A DNA stretch of 64,000 nt from Janthinobacterium sp. J1-1 (GCF_030944405.1 NZ_CP132339.1:124001-188000), one strand, 5' to 3'. Positions 31,610-45,578 are shown, numbered from the stretch's first letter. The notes: a model not told the origin generated them from the sequence alone. Made by a program: numbers and translations.

Positions 31610-32848
31610 ATGGCACTTAATTACATCTGGTCCGGCTTTTTCCTCGTAGGTTTCCTGGCCGCCGTGCTGCAGTGGCTGTTTTTGGGCGATACCGATATCT
31701 TCAAGCGCATCATCGACGGTACCTTCGAGACGGCGCGCATGGGCGTGATGGATATCGCGCTGCCACTGGCCGGCGTGATGACCTTGTGGCTGGGCATCAT
31801 GAATATCGGCGAAAAGGCCGGCATCGTCGGCTGGCTGGCGAAAGTGATCGCACCGTTCTTTTCGCGCATCTTCCCGGAAATTCCGAGAGACCACCCGGCC
31901 ACCGGCCATATGGTGATGAATTTCTCGGCCAACCTGCTGGGCCTGGACAATGCGGCCACGCCGTTCGGTTTAAAGGCGATGGAAAGCCTGCAGACGCTGA
32001 ACCCGAACAAGGACGAGGCCACCAATGCGCAGATCATGTTCCTGGTGCTGCACACCTCGGGCCTGACCCTGATCCCACTGGCCATCATGGCGCAGCGCTC
32101 CATCCTCGGCGCGGCCGATCCGTCCGACATCTTTATTCCCTGCATGATCGCCACCTATGTCGCCACCGTGGTCGGCATCATCACCGTCTCGATCAAGCAG
32201 CGCATCAACCTGCTCAACAGCGTCGTGCTGAGCTGGCTGGGCGGCATGACGGCCGCCATCGTCGCCATGATCTGGTACTTCACGCAATACCTGACGAAAC
32301 AGGAAATCGAGCTGGTGTCGAAGGTGGTCAGCAACCTGGTCTTGATCAGCGTGATCGCCATCTTCATCATCGGTGCGCTGCGAAAAAAAGTGAATGTGTA
32401 TGACGCCTTTATCGAAGGGGCGAAAGGCGGCATCCAGACCTCGATCACCGTGATTCCCTACCTGGTCGGCATGCTGGTGGCGATCAGCGTGATCCGCAAT
32501 GCGGGCGTGTTCAATTTCGTCATGAGCGGCTTTAACTGGTTCTTTGCCAACCTCGGCATCAATACGGATTTCGTGCCCGCCTTGCCGACCGCCATGATGA
32601 AGCCGCTCAGCGGTTCCGGCTCGAAAGCCATGATGATCGACGCCATGAATACCTATGGCGTCGACTCGTTTGTCGGCCGCCTGGCCTGCGTGTTCCAAGG
32701 CTCGGCCGACACCACCTTCTATATCGTGGCCCTGTACTTCGGCTCGGTCGGCATCCGCAAGACGCGCTATGCCATCACGGCCGGCCTGATCGCCGACCTG
32801 GCCGGCGTGATCACCGCCGTGTTTGTCGCCTACGTCTTTTTCCATTGA
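31610..32848 (+). CDS. SpmA-SpmB fusion, nucleoside-recognition domain membrane protein
   Basis: This 412-residue polytopic membrane protein joins the two halves found as separate proteins SpmA and SpmB in Bacillus. The N-terminal half carries the SpmA-like LLGLDNAATPFGLKAMESLQ. The C-terminal half carries SpmB-like LSGSGSKAMMIDAMNTYGVD and RLACVFQGSADTTFYIVALY. In Bacillus, spmA and spmB sit with the DD-carboxypeptidase gene dacB and are needed for spore-core dehydration. Here the next gene, 8 nt on, is also a DD-carboxypeptidase, though of another family. Transport substrate is unknown. Start ATG 31610. Confidence 0.9.
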   Translation: MALNYIWSGFFLVGFLAAVLQWLFLGDTDIFKRIIDGTFETARMGVMDIALPLAGVMTLWLGIMNIGEKAGIVGWLAKVIAPFFSRIFPEIPRDHPATGHMVMNFSANLLGLDNAATPFGLKAMESLQTLNPNKDEATNAQIMFLVLHTSGLTLIPLAIMAQRSILGAADPSDIFIPCMIATYVATVVGIITVSIKQRINLLNSVVLSWLGGMTAAIVAMIWYFTQYLTKQEIELVSKVVSNLVLISVIAIFIIGALRKKVNVYDAFIEGAKGGIQTSITVIPYLVGMLVAISVIRNAGVFNFVMSGFNWFFANLGINTDFVPALPTAMMKPLSGSGSKAMMIDAMNTYGVDSFVGRLACVFQGSADTTFYIVALYFGSVGIRKTRYAITAGLIADLAGVITAVFVAYVFFH

Positions 32849-32856
32849 GGAGCACC

Positions 32857-34359
32857 ATGTTACGTCCTGTTCTGATCGCCGCCCTGTTGGCCGGGCTTGG
32901 CCTGTCGACGGCGCATGCCCAATTGCCGGACTCCGTCAGCGTGCTGCTGCGCAGCGCGAATATTCCCGAAGACGCCATCGGCGCCATCGTCCTGCGTGGC
33001 AATACGGTAGTGATGTCGCATGGGGCCGAACGCAGCATGCAGCCGGCGTCGACCATGAAACTGGTGACCACGGCCGTCGGCCTGGAACAGCTGGGCCCCA
33101 CCTTCCGCGGCCGCACGGAGCTGCGCACCAGCGCCGACGTCATCAATGGCGTGCTGAAGGGTGACCTGATTTTGCGCGGTGGTGCGGATACCGACTTCAA
33201 TGCGGACGTGCTGGAGCACATGCTGCAAACCCTGCGCAACCAGGGCATCGTGAAAATCAAGGGCGACCTGATCCTCGACCGCCAGCTGTTCCAGCCGGCT
33301 CGGCCCGACATCGACGCGCCACCGTTCGATGAGTCGGCCGAGTTCCGCTACAACGTGATTCCCGACGCCTTGCTGCTCAATACCAATCTGCTCGATATCG
33401 AGCTCAGTTCGACCGCGCAGCAATTGAAATTGCTGATGCTGCCGGCGCTGGAGAACGTCAGCATCAGCAGCGACATGACGCTAATAAAAGGCAATTGTGC
33501 GCGCTGGGAAGATGGCTGGCGCCCACCCGAGTACCGGCGCGATGCGGGCGGCAAGCTGCAGGTCATCTTGCACGGCACCTTTCCACAGAATTGCCACAAG
33601 GCTTTCAGTATCAATGTGCTGGACCGCAATGATTATGCAGACAAGCTGTTCCGCACGACCTGGAAGCGGCTGGGCGGCACGATTAGCGGCAGCGTGCGCG
33701 AAGCGCCAAACACAGGCTTGCCGCCGAGTGCCGAACCGGTCGGCACGCGCATGCTGGCCGACCATGTGGCGCGCGCCCTGCCGGAAGTGCTGCGTGATAT
33801 CAACAAATCGTCCGACAACACCCTGGCCCGTACCCTCTTCCTCAGCATCGGCAGCCTGCAAAGCGATGGCTGGCTGGGCAGCCGCCCGGTGGCCATGACG
33901 GCGCAGGAAGACACGGCCACGCGTTCGCGGCAAGTGATCCAGGAATGGATGCAGCGCCACAATATCGATACGAACGGCATGCTGATCGACAATGGCTCCG
34001 GCCTGTCGCGCACGGGCCGCATCGCGCCGCGGCAACTGGCCGGCGTGCTGCAGGCGATGCAGCAAAGCGTGTGGGCGCCCGAGTTCCAATCGAGCCTGCC
34101 CATCGTTGCCCTGGACGGCACCATGCGCAAGCGCCTGCTGGGCAGTCCGGTGGCAGCGCGCGCCCGCATCAAGACGGGAACGTTAAAGAATGTGGTGGCG
34201 ATCGCCGGCTATGTGCCAGACGCCAACAACCAGCAATGCGTGGTGGTGGCCATGATCAATAGCGACCTGGTGGGCAACGGCAATGGCCGCGCGGCAGTCG
34301 ATGCATTGATCGAGTGGGTGGCCAGAAGCGGTACAACGCCAGTGATCGCAAGCCAATAA
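32857..34359 (+). CDS. dacB: D-alanyl-D-alanine carboxypeptidase/endopeptidase, PBP4 type
   Basis: This 500-residue class C penicillin-binding protein (peptidase S13) trims pentapeptides and cuts DD-crosslinks in peptidoglycan. The signal peptide is about residues 1-21 (ending STAHA). The active-site S65-T-M-K68, the second motif S-D-N (NKSSDNTLAR) and the third K-T-G (ARIKTGTLKNV) are all present. The ATG at 32857 with GAGGA upstream is preferred over a TTG at 32845. It follows the SpmA-SpmB fusion after 8 nt, so the two form an operon. It is convergent with the first rRNA operon. Confidence 0.94.
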   Translation: MLRPVLIAALLAGLGLSTAHAQLPDSVSVLLRSANIPEDAIGAIVLRGNTVVMSHGAERSMQPASTMKLVTTAVGLEQLGPTFRGRTELRTSADVINGVLKGDLILRGGADTDFNADVLEHMLQTLRNQGIVKIKGDLILDRQLFQPARPDIDAPPFDESAEFRYNVIPDALLLNTNLLDIELSSTAQQLKLLMLPALENVSISSDMTLIKGNCARWEDGWRPPEYRRDAGGKLQVILHGTFPQNCHKAFSINVLDRNDYADKLFRTTWKRLGGTISGSVREAPNTGLPPSAEPVGTRMLADHVARALPEVLRDINKSSDNTLARTLFLSIGSLQSDGWLGSRPVAMTAQEDTATRSRQVIQEWMQRHNIDTNGMLIDNGSGLSRTGRIAPRQLAGVLQAMQQSVWAPEFQSSLPIVALDGTMRKRLLGSPVAARARIKTGTLKNVVAIAGYVPDANNQQCVVVAMINSDLVGNGNGRAAVDALIEWVARSGTTPVIASQ

Positions 34360-34428
34360 CCCTTGAACAGCCGGGTCAGCCCCCTCGCCCGCTAGCAATG
34401 AACTCTGCGTTGGCGGCATTGAGGGTCT

Positions 34429-34451
34429 GACCCCAGACTTCGCTTGGGGTC
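34429..34451. repeat. GACCCCA/TGGGGTC hairpin downstream of dacB
   Basis: GACCCCA (34429-34435) pairs with TGGGGTC (34445-34451), preceded by GGTCT. No T-run follows, so it is a REP-like hairpin rather than a standard terminator. TCTGACCC is shared with the repeat at 8572-8588, a weak link to the RAYT element. Confidence 0.4.
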
Positions 34452-34476
34452 AACAATAACGAATCTTCAGACGAAA

Positions 34477-34508
34477 AAAAACCCCACTCATCACTGATCG
34501 GGGTTTTT
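34477..34508 (-). terminator. Terminator of rRNA operon 1 (possibly bidirectional)
   Basis: AAAAACCCC (34477-34485) pairs with GGGGTTTTT (34500-34508) around a 14-nt loop. It lies 20 nt past the 5S 3' end on the minus strand. The symmetry also allows it to stop dacB transcription on the plus strand. Confidence 0.85.
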
Positions 34509-34527
34509 CTCTTACTGCGTATAACAA

Positions 34528-34641
34528 GCCTGACGATAACCTACTTTCACACTGGTTGCAGCACTATCATCGGCGCAAAGTTGTTTCACGGTCCTGTTCG
34601 GGATGGGAAGGGGTGGGACCAACTTGCTATGGTCATCAGGC
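34528..34641 (-). rRNA. rrf: 5S ribosomal RNA, operon 1
   Basis: The minus-strand sequence starts GCCTGATGACCATAGC and ends near GTTATCGTCAGGC. It contains CCCATCCCGAACAGG, the conserved 5S core. The ends pair with each other, as expected for helix I. About 114 nt. Confidence 0.95.
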
Positions 34642-34781
34642 ATAACTTGTACTGACGGTTGCTCCCGATTGGGCAGCAGCGTCATGAATCTGGAAGAAGC
34701 AAAGATTTTGGGTAATGAATGTCGTATCAACACACACGCAACGTTGTACCGTCTTATCCTCTGCACCTGCTAAGGTTATAG

Positions 34782-37655
<2,874 letters not shown>

Positions 37656-37821
37656 CTATAACGTTAGCCTCTAATCATTTGCATGGTTAAAGAGCGCTAC
37701 AGGGATAAGAAAGTACAACGTTGTTGCTTGTTTGTTGATACATACAATCATTACCCATCAAGTCGCCTCATGCATTCCTGCACGCATAGACTTGATCAAT
37801 AAATAATCTTTACTTCTTCCA

Positions 37822-37836
37822 GATTGTTAAAGAACG
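37822..37836 (-). promoter_or_regulatory. boxA antitermination site in the 16S-23S spacer, operon 1
   Basis: Minus strand CGTTCTTTAACAATC, matching the rrn boxA consensus, lies between tRNA-Ala and 23S. Confidence 0.75.
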
Positions 37837-37914
37837 AAACAGCAATGATCGCTAAAAGATCAAACCTAAATCCCGGTGTTGTATTCAACACTGATTTACG
37901 TTTGCACTTTTAAG

Positions 37915-37990
37915 TGGTGGAGGATGACGGGATCGAACCGACGACCCCCTGCTTGCAAAGCAGGTGCTCTCCCAGCTGAGCTAATCCCCC
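37915..37990 (-). tRNA. tRNA-Ala (anticodon TGC), operon 1
   Basis: 76 nt, 5' end GGGGGATTAGCTCAGC, anticodon loop with TGC (CTGCTTTGCAAGCAG), T arm GGTTCGATCC, encoded CCA end. Internal spacer tRNA of the rRNA operon. Confidence 0.97.
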
Positions 37991-38014
37991 TGGGTATGAC
38001 TACTCGGGTATTAC

Positions 38015-38091
38015 TGGTAGGGCTGGTTGGACTCGAACCAACGACCCCCGCGTTATCAACACGGTGCTCTAACCAGCTGAGCTACAGCCCC
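38015..38091 (-). tRNA. tRNA-Ile (anticodon GAT), operon 1
   Basis: 77 nt, 5' end GGGGCTGTAGCTCAGC, anticodon arm CCGTGTTGATAACGCGG with GAT, T arm GGTTCGAGTCC, encoded CCA. It lies between 16S and tRNA-Ala. Confidence 0.97.
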
Positions 38092-38186
38092 AACGCGGTG
38101 CTACTGACGACTACTGTTTCTTCTTCAGCTAACAGTCGATAAGTGTGAACATTTGATGGTGAAGCATTGCTGCCTCGTGCAAACTC

Positions 38187-39721
<1,535 letters not shown>

Positions 39722-40104
39722 AATCTCTGTTACTTTGCCATTTTATTGGCATGGTCGAACCTTTTAATCGGTTCAAACCCCTCGCATTGCGAGGTGTTTG
39801 CTCACTCAAAAAACTGACAGGCTACTTCCGAAGAAGTATCCTATTTCATTATTTCTTGTGAACATTTGATATTTTAAGTTTTACAGCAATCCGAAGATCA
39901 CTGCTGCACTTCATCAAATGCCCACACTTATCGACTGTTAATTGTTAAAGAACGGTATTCGGTGCTACGTTTCGCGCTATCGACAAAGCGTTGTGTTTGT
40001 CAGCTGCGAAGAAGGAAGAGTATGAAGCATTTCGCTAAATCCGTCAACACCTTCTTTTTTCTGCTTCACTCGGCATTTGCATGCGTCGTTCAGCGAGGGG
40101 GCGA
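39722..40104 (-). other. rRNA operon 1 leader region
   Basis: The transcribed leader lies between promoter P1 and 16S. It holds boxA (39938-39954) and an AT-rich stretch; no coding sequence is credible. Most of it is identical to the operon 2 leader up to near the promoter. Confidence 0.75.
39938..39954 (-). promoter_or_regulatory. boxA antitermination site in rRNA leader 1
   Basis: Minus strand CGTTCTTTAACAATTAA, a close match to the rrn leader boxA. Confidence 0.8.
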
Positions 40105-40133
40105 ATTATAGCCAAGCGCCGCGTGGCCTGCAA
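40105..40133 (-). promoter_or_regulatory. rRNA operon 1 promoter
   Basis: The -10 box TATAAT (40110-40105) and TTGCAG (40133-40128) are separated by 17 nt on the minus strand. The GC-rich discriminator TCGCCCCC follows, as in stringently controlled rRNA promoters. The -35 box lies 4 nt past the stop codon of the truncated LysR gene. Confidence 0.75.
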
Positions 40134-40136
40134 GGA

Positions 40137-40871
40137 CTATTTAAGCTCTTCGCAACCAGCCACGATCCACTCGCGAAAGCTGTCCAGCGCCTCCCATGGC
40201 TCACGCCCGCGCGGCTGCACCAGGAAGTAGCCGCGCCGTGTGCGCAAGGACGGCACCGGCAGGCTGGCCAGCTGACCATCACGCAGCAGCGCATCGACCA
40301 GCGGACGCCAGCCCAGCGCGACGCCGTGACCGGCGACGGCCGCCTGGATCAGCAAGGGATAATTGCCCAAGGTCAGGCTCTGCAGCTCGCCGTCGCTTGG
40401 CAAGCCCTGCAGCTGCGCCCATTCCTGCCAGGTCATCCACGGTTCCTGGCCGCTGCTGCCCAGATGCAGCAAGGGCAAGGCCATCACTTGCGCCGGCGTG
40501 CCGCCGGCCGCCAGATGCCGTTCCAGCATGGCCGGGCTGCACACAGGCACCACCTCTTCCGGCAGGATTTGCTGCGCATCGCAGCCCGGCCATTGCCCGT
40601 CGCCAAACGAAATCGCCAGGTCGACCGCTTCGCCGCGGATATCAAACGCCTGTTGCGAGGTGACGATGCGCACGTCCAGCTCCGGGCGCCGCTGCTGAAA
40701 CTCCGCCAGGCGCGGCATCAGCCAGAACTGGGCAAAGCCGAAGTCGGCCGCCACCGTCAGCACCTGCCGCGTACGCCGCGTGCGGATCTTGTCGACCGCC
40801 ACGTGGATGGCGGCCAAGTGTTCCCTTACCGCCTCGTGCAGGGCGGCGCCGTCCGCCGTCAGGCTCACCCC
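40137..40871 (-). pseudogene. LysR-family regulator lacking its HTH domain (choline-sulfate type)
   Basis: 243 residues remain from a GTG at 40868 (VSLTADGAALHEAVREHLAA). The effector-binding domain is intact (VLTVAADFGFAQFWLMPRLA, AVDLAISFGDGQWPG, to the C-terminus), but the roughly 60-residue N-terminal winged helix is missing: the frame begins at the LTxxG motif that normally ends it. Upstream in frame the sequence is antisense betC. The position, divergent from betC, and the sequence type fit the choline-sulfate-utilisation LysR regulators. Without the HTH it cannot bind DNA. It may reflect a real deletion or a misassembly at the junction near 40864-40871. Confidence 0.8.
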
Positions 40872-42363
40872 TGGCGCCCTGGCCGCTTACGGCAACCAGG
40901 TTACGCGCACGCCGCATATCGATGCGCTGGCGTCGGCAGGCGTGGTATTCGAATCGGCCTATTGCAACTCGCCCCTGTGCGCGCCTTCACGCTACGCGCT
41001 GATGAGCGGCAAGCTGCCGTCGAAAACGGGCGGCCATGACAATGCGGCGGCACTGTCGTCCGAAGCGGTGACCTATGCGCATTATTTGCGCCATGCCGGC
41101 TATCGCACCATTTTGTCGGGCAAGATGCATTTTTGCGGCGCCGACCAGTTGCACGGTTTCGAAGAGCGTCTGACCACCGATATCTACCCGGCCGATTTCG
41201 GCTGGACACCGGACTGGCAACGCCCGGACGTGCGCCCCAGCTGGTACCACAATATGACGTCGGTAACCGATGCCGGCCACTGCGTGCGCAGCAACCAGCT
41301 CGACTTCGACGATGAAGTGGTGTTCGCGGCGCGCCAGAAGCTGTTCGACCTGGCGCGCGATCCCGACCAGCGCCCGTTCTGCATGACGGTCTCGCTGACC
41401 CATCCGCATGACCCGTACGCGATATCCTCGCCTTACTGGGAGCTATATAGCGACGAAGAAATCGACATGCCGCGCGTGCCCGCTGCGCCGCAGGATGACG
41501 ATCCGCATTCACGCCGCCTGCGCGCGGTAAGCGGCCTCGACCAGACACCGGTCACGCCGCAGCAGGTACGCCAGGCGCGGCGCGCCTATTACGGCGCCAT
41601 CTCGTATGTCGACGAGCAGTTCGGCGTGCTGCTGCGCGCACTGGAACACAGCGGACAGCTGGACAACACCATCATCATCGTCACCTCCGACCATGGCGAC
41701 ATGCTGGGCGAACGGAGCCTCTGGTACAAGATGAGTTTTTTCGAGCCGTCCGCCCGCGTACCGCTGATTATCCATGCGCCGCAGCGCTTTGCCGCGCACC
41801 GGGTCGCCGCCTCGGTGTCACATGTCGACCTGCTGCCGACCCTGCTCGACCTGGCCCATGGCGGCGAAACGCCATCGGCCAGCGCCGACTTTCCGCTGGA
41901 GCTGGACGGCCGCAGCCTGCTGCCGCATCTGCAACAACGGGGCGGCCACGATGAAGTGGCGGCCGAATACCTGGGCGAAGGCGCACTGGGTCCGATCGTC
42001 ATGCTGCGCCAGGGCGATTATAAATTCATCCATGCGGCCACCGACCCGGACCAGCTGTATCACTTGCCCAGCGACCCCGACGAATTGCGCAACCTGGCGC
42101 AGGACGCCGGCAGCGTTGAAGTGCTGCAAGGCTTTCGCGCACAGGTCGCCAACCGCTGGAACCTGCCCCAGCTGCATGAACAAGTGGTCGCCAGCCAGGT
42201 CCGCCGCCGCTTTATCGGCGCGGCCAATATGCTGGGCGCGTATCACGCCTGGGACTATCAGCCGCCGCACGACGCCAGCCGCCGCTATATCCGCAATCAC
42301 CTGGACCTCGATGCGCTGGAAGCACGCGCCCGTTTTCCTGTCCCGCAACGGAGCGATGCATGA
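40863..42363 (+). pseudogene. betC: Choline-sulfatase missing its N-terminal end
   Basis: The enzyme hydrolyses choline-O-sulfate to choline. About 499 residues remain, beginning LTPGALAAYGNQVTRTPHID. The formylglycine signature CNSPLCAPSR, the motif TSDHGDMLGE with a metal-ligand Asp, and the C-terminal family region through YIRNHLDLDALEARARFP are all present. The first ~15 residues, including the metal-binding Asp of the usual N-terminal IMADQ segment, are gone. The open frame continues upstream only as antisense LysR, so no normal start or promoter remains. It overlaps choX as ATGA. Whether any active protein is made is doubtful. Confidence 0.82.
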
Positions 42364-43295
42364 AACGTCTTTTCCTGGCAGCCCTGCTGTGCGCAGCCAT
42401 CTTGCCGATTCACGCCGCCGAACCTGACGCCTGCCGCCTGGTACGCATGGCAGACCCCGGCTGGACCGATATCGGCGCCACCAATGCCCTGGCCGGCATC
42501 GTGCTCGAAGCGCTCGGCTATGAACAGAAGGTAATGCCGCTGTCGGTACCGATCGCCTATGCGGGTCTGCAGAAGGGCCAGGTCGATGTGTTCCTCGGCA
42601 ACTGGATGCCGGCCCAGAAGCAACTCGTGACGCCGTTGCTGCAGGCCGGCACGATCGAGACCGTGCGCGCCAACCTGCCTGACGCCAAGTTCACCCTGGC
42701 CGTGCCCGACTATGTGGCGCGCGCCGGCGTGCGCACCTTCAGCGATCTGGCCAAACATGCGGACAAGTTCGACCGCAAGATCTACGGCATCGAATCGGGC
42801 GCGCCCGCCAACCAGACCATCAAGAAAATGCTGGCGGAAAAAAGTTATGCGCTCAGTGGCTGGACACTGGTCGAATCGAGCGAACAGGGCATGCTGAGCC
42901 AGGTAGCCCGCAAGAACCGTGGCCAGCAGTGGATCGTGTTCCTGGCGTGGGAGCCGCACCAGATGAACAACAACTTCAAGCTGGTCTACCTCGATGGCGG
43001 CGACCAGTATTTCGGCCCGCGTTTCGGCAGCGCCAGTGTCAACACGGTGGCGCGCCGCGGCTACCGTGCCGCCTGCCCGAATCCGGGAAAACTGTTTGCG
43101 CAGCTGGAATTCACTGTCGCGCTCGAGCACGCCATCATGGCCGACATGCTCGACAAGAAACAGACGGCGCGCGCCGCCGCCCTGCGCCAATTGTGCGCCA
43201 GGCCAGAGCTGATCAATGCCTGGCTGGCCGGCGTGACCACCCGCAGCGGCGCCGACGGCGCAGCCGCCGTGCGTGCGCGCCTTGCGCAGCCCTGA
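42360..43295 (+). CDS. choX: Choline ABC transporter substrate-binding protein
   Basis: This 311-residue periplasmic binding protein has signal peptide MKRLFLAALLCAAILPIHAA. The body shows the glycine-betaine/choline-binding (OpuAC-type) pattern: VRMADPGWTDIGATNALAGI, LQKGQVDVFLGNWMPAQ, YGIESGAPANQTIKKML and VFLAWEPHQMN, with aromatic residues that form the quaternary-amine cage. The start codon overlaps the betC stop. The transporter partners choV and choW follow after a TonB receptor gene, an unusual interruption of the choXWV set. Confidence 0.92.
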   Translation: MKRLFLAALLCAAILPIHAAEPDACRLVRMADPGWTDIGATNALAGIVLEALGYEQKVMPLSVPIAYAGLQKGQVDVFLGNWMPAQKQLVTPLLQAGTIETVRANLPDAKFTLAVPDYVARAGVRTFSDLAKHADKFDRKIYGIESGAPANQTIKKMLAEKSYALSGWTLVESSEQGMLSQVARKNRGQQWIVFLAWEPHQMNNNFKLVYLDGGDQYFGPRFGSASVNTVARRGYRAACPNPGKLFAQLEFTVALEHAIMADMLDKKQTARAAALRQLCARPELINAWLAGVTTRSGADGAAAVRARLAQP

Positions 43296-43331
43296 TTCTT
43301 TCTCATTCCCACACCACCGCCGGAGCCACTG

Positions 43332-45563
43332 ATGTCAAGCAAGCCAACTGCACTGCGATTCAAACCCCTGACCTTTTTCGTGCTGCAAGCGCTTGCCTGC
43401 TCGGCCTACGCCGTTGATACGGCGCCGGCCGAAGTACCGGACGCGCCGGTCGAAACCGTCTTCGTGCAAGGCCAGGGCCGCCAGGTACAAAATATTACGC
43501 GTAAGGACCTGGCCGAAGCCACGCCCGGCACCAGCCCCTTGAAAACGCTTGAAAAACTGCCCGGCGTGTCGTTCCAGTCGGCCGACCCGTTTGGCGCCTA
43601 CGAATGGTCGGCGCATATCTCGATCCGCGGCTTCAGCCAGAACCAGCTCGGTTTCACCCTGGACGGCATTCCGCTGGGCGACATGAGCTACCGCAACCAT
43701 AACGGCCTGCATGTCAGCCGCGCCATTTCGTCCGAAAACATCGGCAACGTCAGCGTGTCGCAAGGCACGGGCGCGCTGGGTACGGCCTCGACCAGCAACC
43801 TGGGCGGCACGGTCAGCTTCAGCACAAGGGGACCAGCCGACACGGCCGGTGCCGCCCTGGCGCAAACCCTGGGCAGCGACAATACTTCCCGCACCTACCT
43901 GCGCTACGACACGGGACTGCTGTCGACCGACACCAAGGCCTATGTTTCGCTGACGCGCCAGCGCGCCGACAAATGGAAGGGCGACGGTGGCCAGGACCAG
44001 GATCTGTTCAATTCCAAGGTGGTGCAAAAACTGGGCAACAGCCAGCTCAGCACCTTTTTTAATTACTCCACGCGCGATGAGACCGACTACCAGGATCTGT
44101 CCTTCGACAGCGTCAAGCGCCTTGGCTACAAGTGGGACAACTACGCCCCCGACTGGCAGCGCGCCGTCAATGCGGCCAAGGGCGTCTACACGGGAGGCGT
44201 CAACAATCTCGATGACGCGTATTACCTGGGCCGCGGCCTGCGCAACGACTGGCTGGGCGGCGTCGCCTTTGACTGGCAAGCGAGCGACACCGTGCGCTTG
44301 AAAACCACCGCCTACGATCACCGCAACCATGGCGAAAGCCACTGGTATACACCGTACACGCCCTCGTCGGCCAGCGTGCCGATCTCGGTGCGGGCGCAGG
44401 AATACAAGATCGACCGCCATGGCGTGGTCAGTGACCTGAACTGGGAAATCGGCAATCACACTGTCACGGCCGGTGTCTGGGCCGAGCGCAGCGTGCACAG
44501 CTGGACGCGCAGCTTTTACGCCGTGAATGGCCCGGAAAGCACCGACCACTTCCTGTCCGATCCATTTTCCACCGTGATCGCACAGCGCTTCGTCAGCAAG
44601 ACCACCCAGTTCTACCTGCAGGACAACTTTGCGGCCTTGAACGACCGCCTCAATCTGAGCTACGGCTTCAAGAGCACCAAGGCGCGCATCAAGGGCGACA
44701 ACCAGGCGGGCGGGCGCGCCGGCGGCACCCTGGAAGCATCGAAAAAATTCCTGCCGCAAGCGGGCCTGACGTTTGCGTTGAGCGGCCAGGATGAACTGTT
44801 CTCGTCGTGGGCCAAAAACATGAACGCCTACCAGGCGGGCGCCGACGGTCCGTTCTCGCAAACCCAGGAAGCGTTCGACCTGAGCAAAGGCAAGGTCAAG
44901 CCACAAACCTCGACCACCATCGACCTGGGCCTGCGTTCGCGGCGCGGTCCGGTGCAAGCCTCGATCGCCTTGTACGCGGCGGACTTCAAGAACCGCCAGC
45001 TCAATGTGGCCACCTGCACCGGCATCGTCGGTTGCCCGACCACGCTGACCAATGTGGGCAAGGTGGAAACCAAGGGGGTCGAAGCGGCGCTGGACTGGAA
45101 GATCTCGTCGCAATGGGCCTGGTTCAATTCGTTTACCTATAACGACTCGTCGTACAAATCGGCGCCGCTGTATTACGAGGGCGCCACCGCCATCAACGTC
45201 AACGGCAAGCGCGTGGTCGATGCGCCGAAAGTGCTGTTCAACACGGAATTGTCGTACGAGCGCGCCGGCTGGTTTGCCAAGGCCGATGCCAAGTACACGG
45301 GCCAGCGTTACTACACTTACCTGAACGACAGCCCGGTGCCGTCGTTCTGGCTGGCCAACCTGAGCGGCGGCTACAAGCTGGGCAATATCGGCCCGTTCAA
45401 GAGCGCCACCGTGCAGCTGAACGTGACGAATCTGCTGGATAAACGCTATTACGCCACCATCGGCACCAACGGCTTTGCCAGCAGCGATCCAGCGGGCAGT
45501 TTTGCCACCATGCTGGTCGGCGCCCCGCGCGCGGCCTTCTTGACCATCAGCGGCAAGCTGTAA
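43332..45563 (+). CDS. TonB-dependent receptor within the choline operon
   Basis: This 743-residue outer-membrane receptor has a signal peptide around PLTFFVLQALACSAYAV. The plug (about 50-165) contains SPLKTLEKLPGVSFQSADPF, ISIRGFSQNQLGFTLDGIPL and SVSQGTGALGTASTSNLGG. The barrel ends in FLTISGKL. GGAG precedes the ATG. Its place between choX and choV argues for transport of choline-O-sulfate or a related choline ester across the outer membrane. The substrate is inferred only from neighbours. Confidence 0.9.
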   Translation: MSSKPTALRFKPLTFFVLQALACSAYAVDTAPAEVPDAPVETVFVQGQGRQVQNITRKDLAEATPGTSPLKTLEKLPGVSFQSADPFGAYEWSAHISIRGFSQNQLGFTLDGIPLGDMSYRNHNGLHVSRAISSENIGNVSVSQGTGALGTASTSNLGGTVSFSTRGPADTAGAALAQTLGSDNTSRTYLRYDTGLLSTDTKAYVSLTRQRADKWKGDGGQDQDLFNSKVVQKLGNSQLSTFFNYSTRDETDYQDLSFDSVKRLGYKWDNYAPDWQRAVNAAKGVYTGGVNNLDDAYYLGRGLRNDWLGGVAFDWQASDTVRLKTTAYDHRNHGESHWYTPYTPSSASVPISVRAQEYKIDRHGVVSDLNWEIGNHTVTAGVWAERSVHSWTRSFYAVNGPESTDHFLSDPFSTVIAQRFVSKTTQFYLQDNFAALNDRLNLSYGFKSTKARIKGDNQAGGRAGGTLEASKKFLPQAGLTFALSGQDELFSSWAKNMNAYQAGADGPFSQTQEAFDLSKGKVKPQTSTTIDLGLRSRRGPVQASIALYAADFKNRQLNVATCTGIVGCPTTLTNVGKVETKGVEAALDWKISSQWAWFNSFTYNDSSYKSAPLYYEGATAINVNGKRVVDAPKVLFNTELSYERAGWFAKADAKYTGQRYYTYLNDSPVPSFWLANLSGGYKLGNIGPFKSATVQLNVTNLLDKRYYATIGTNGFASSDPAGSFATMLVGAPRAAFLTISGKL

Positions 45564-45578
45564 CCACGAAAGAACACC

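Noticed and set aside
40780..40862. Upstream extension of the betC frame as a genuine new N-terminus
   Set aside because: Those residues are simply the antisense of the LysR gene, show no sulfatase similarity and lack the metal-binding Asp segment.
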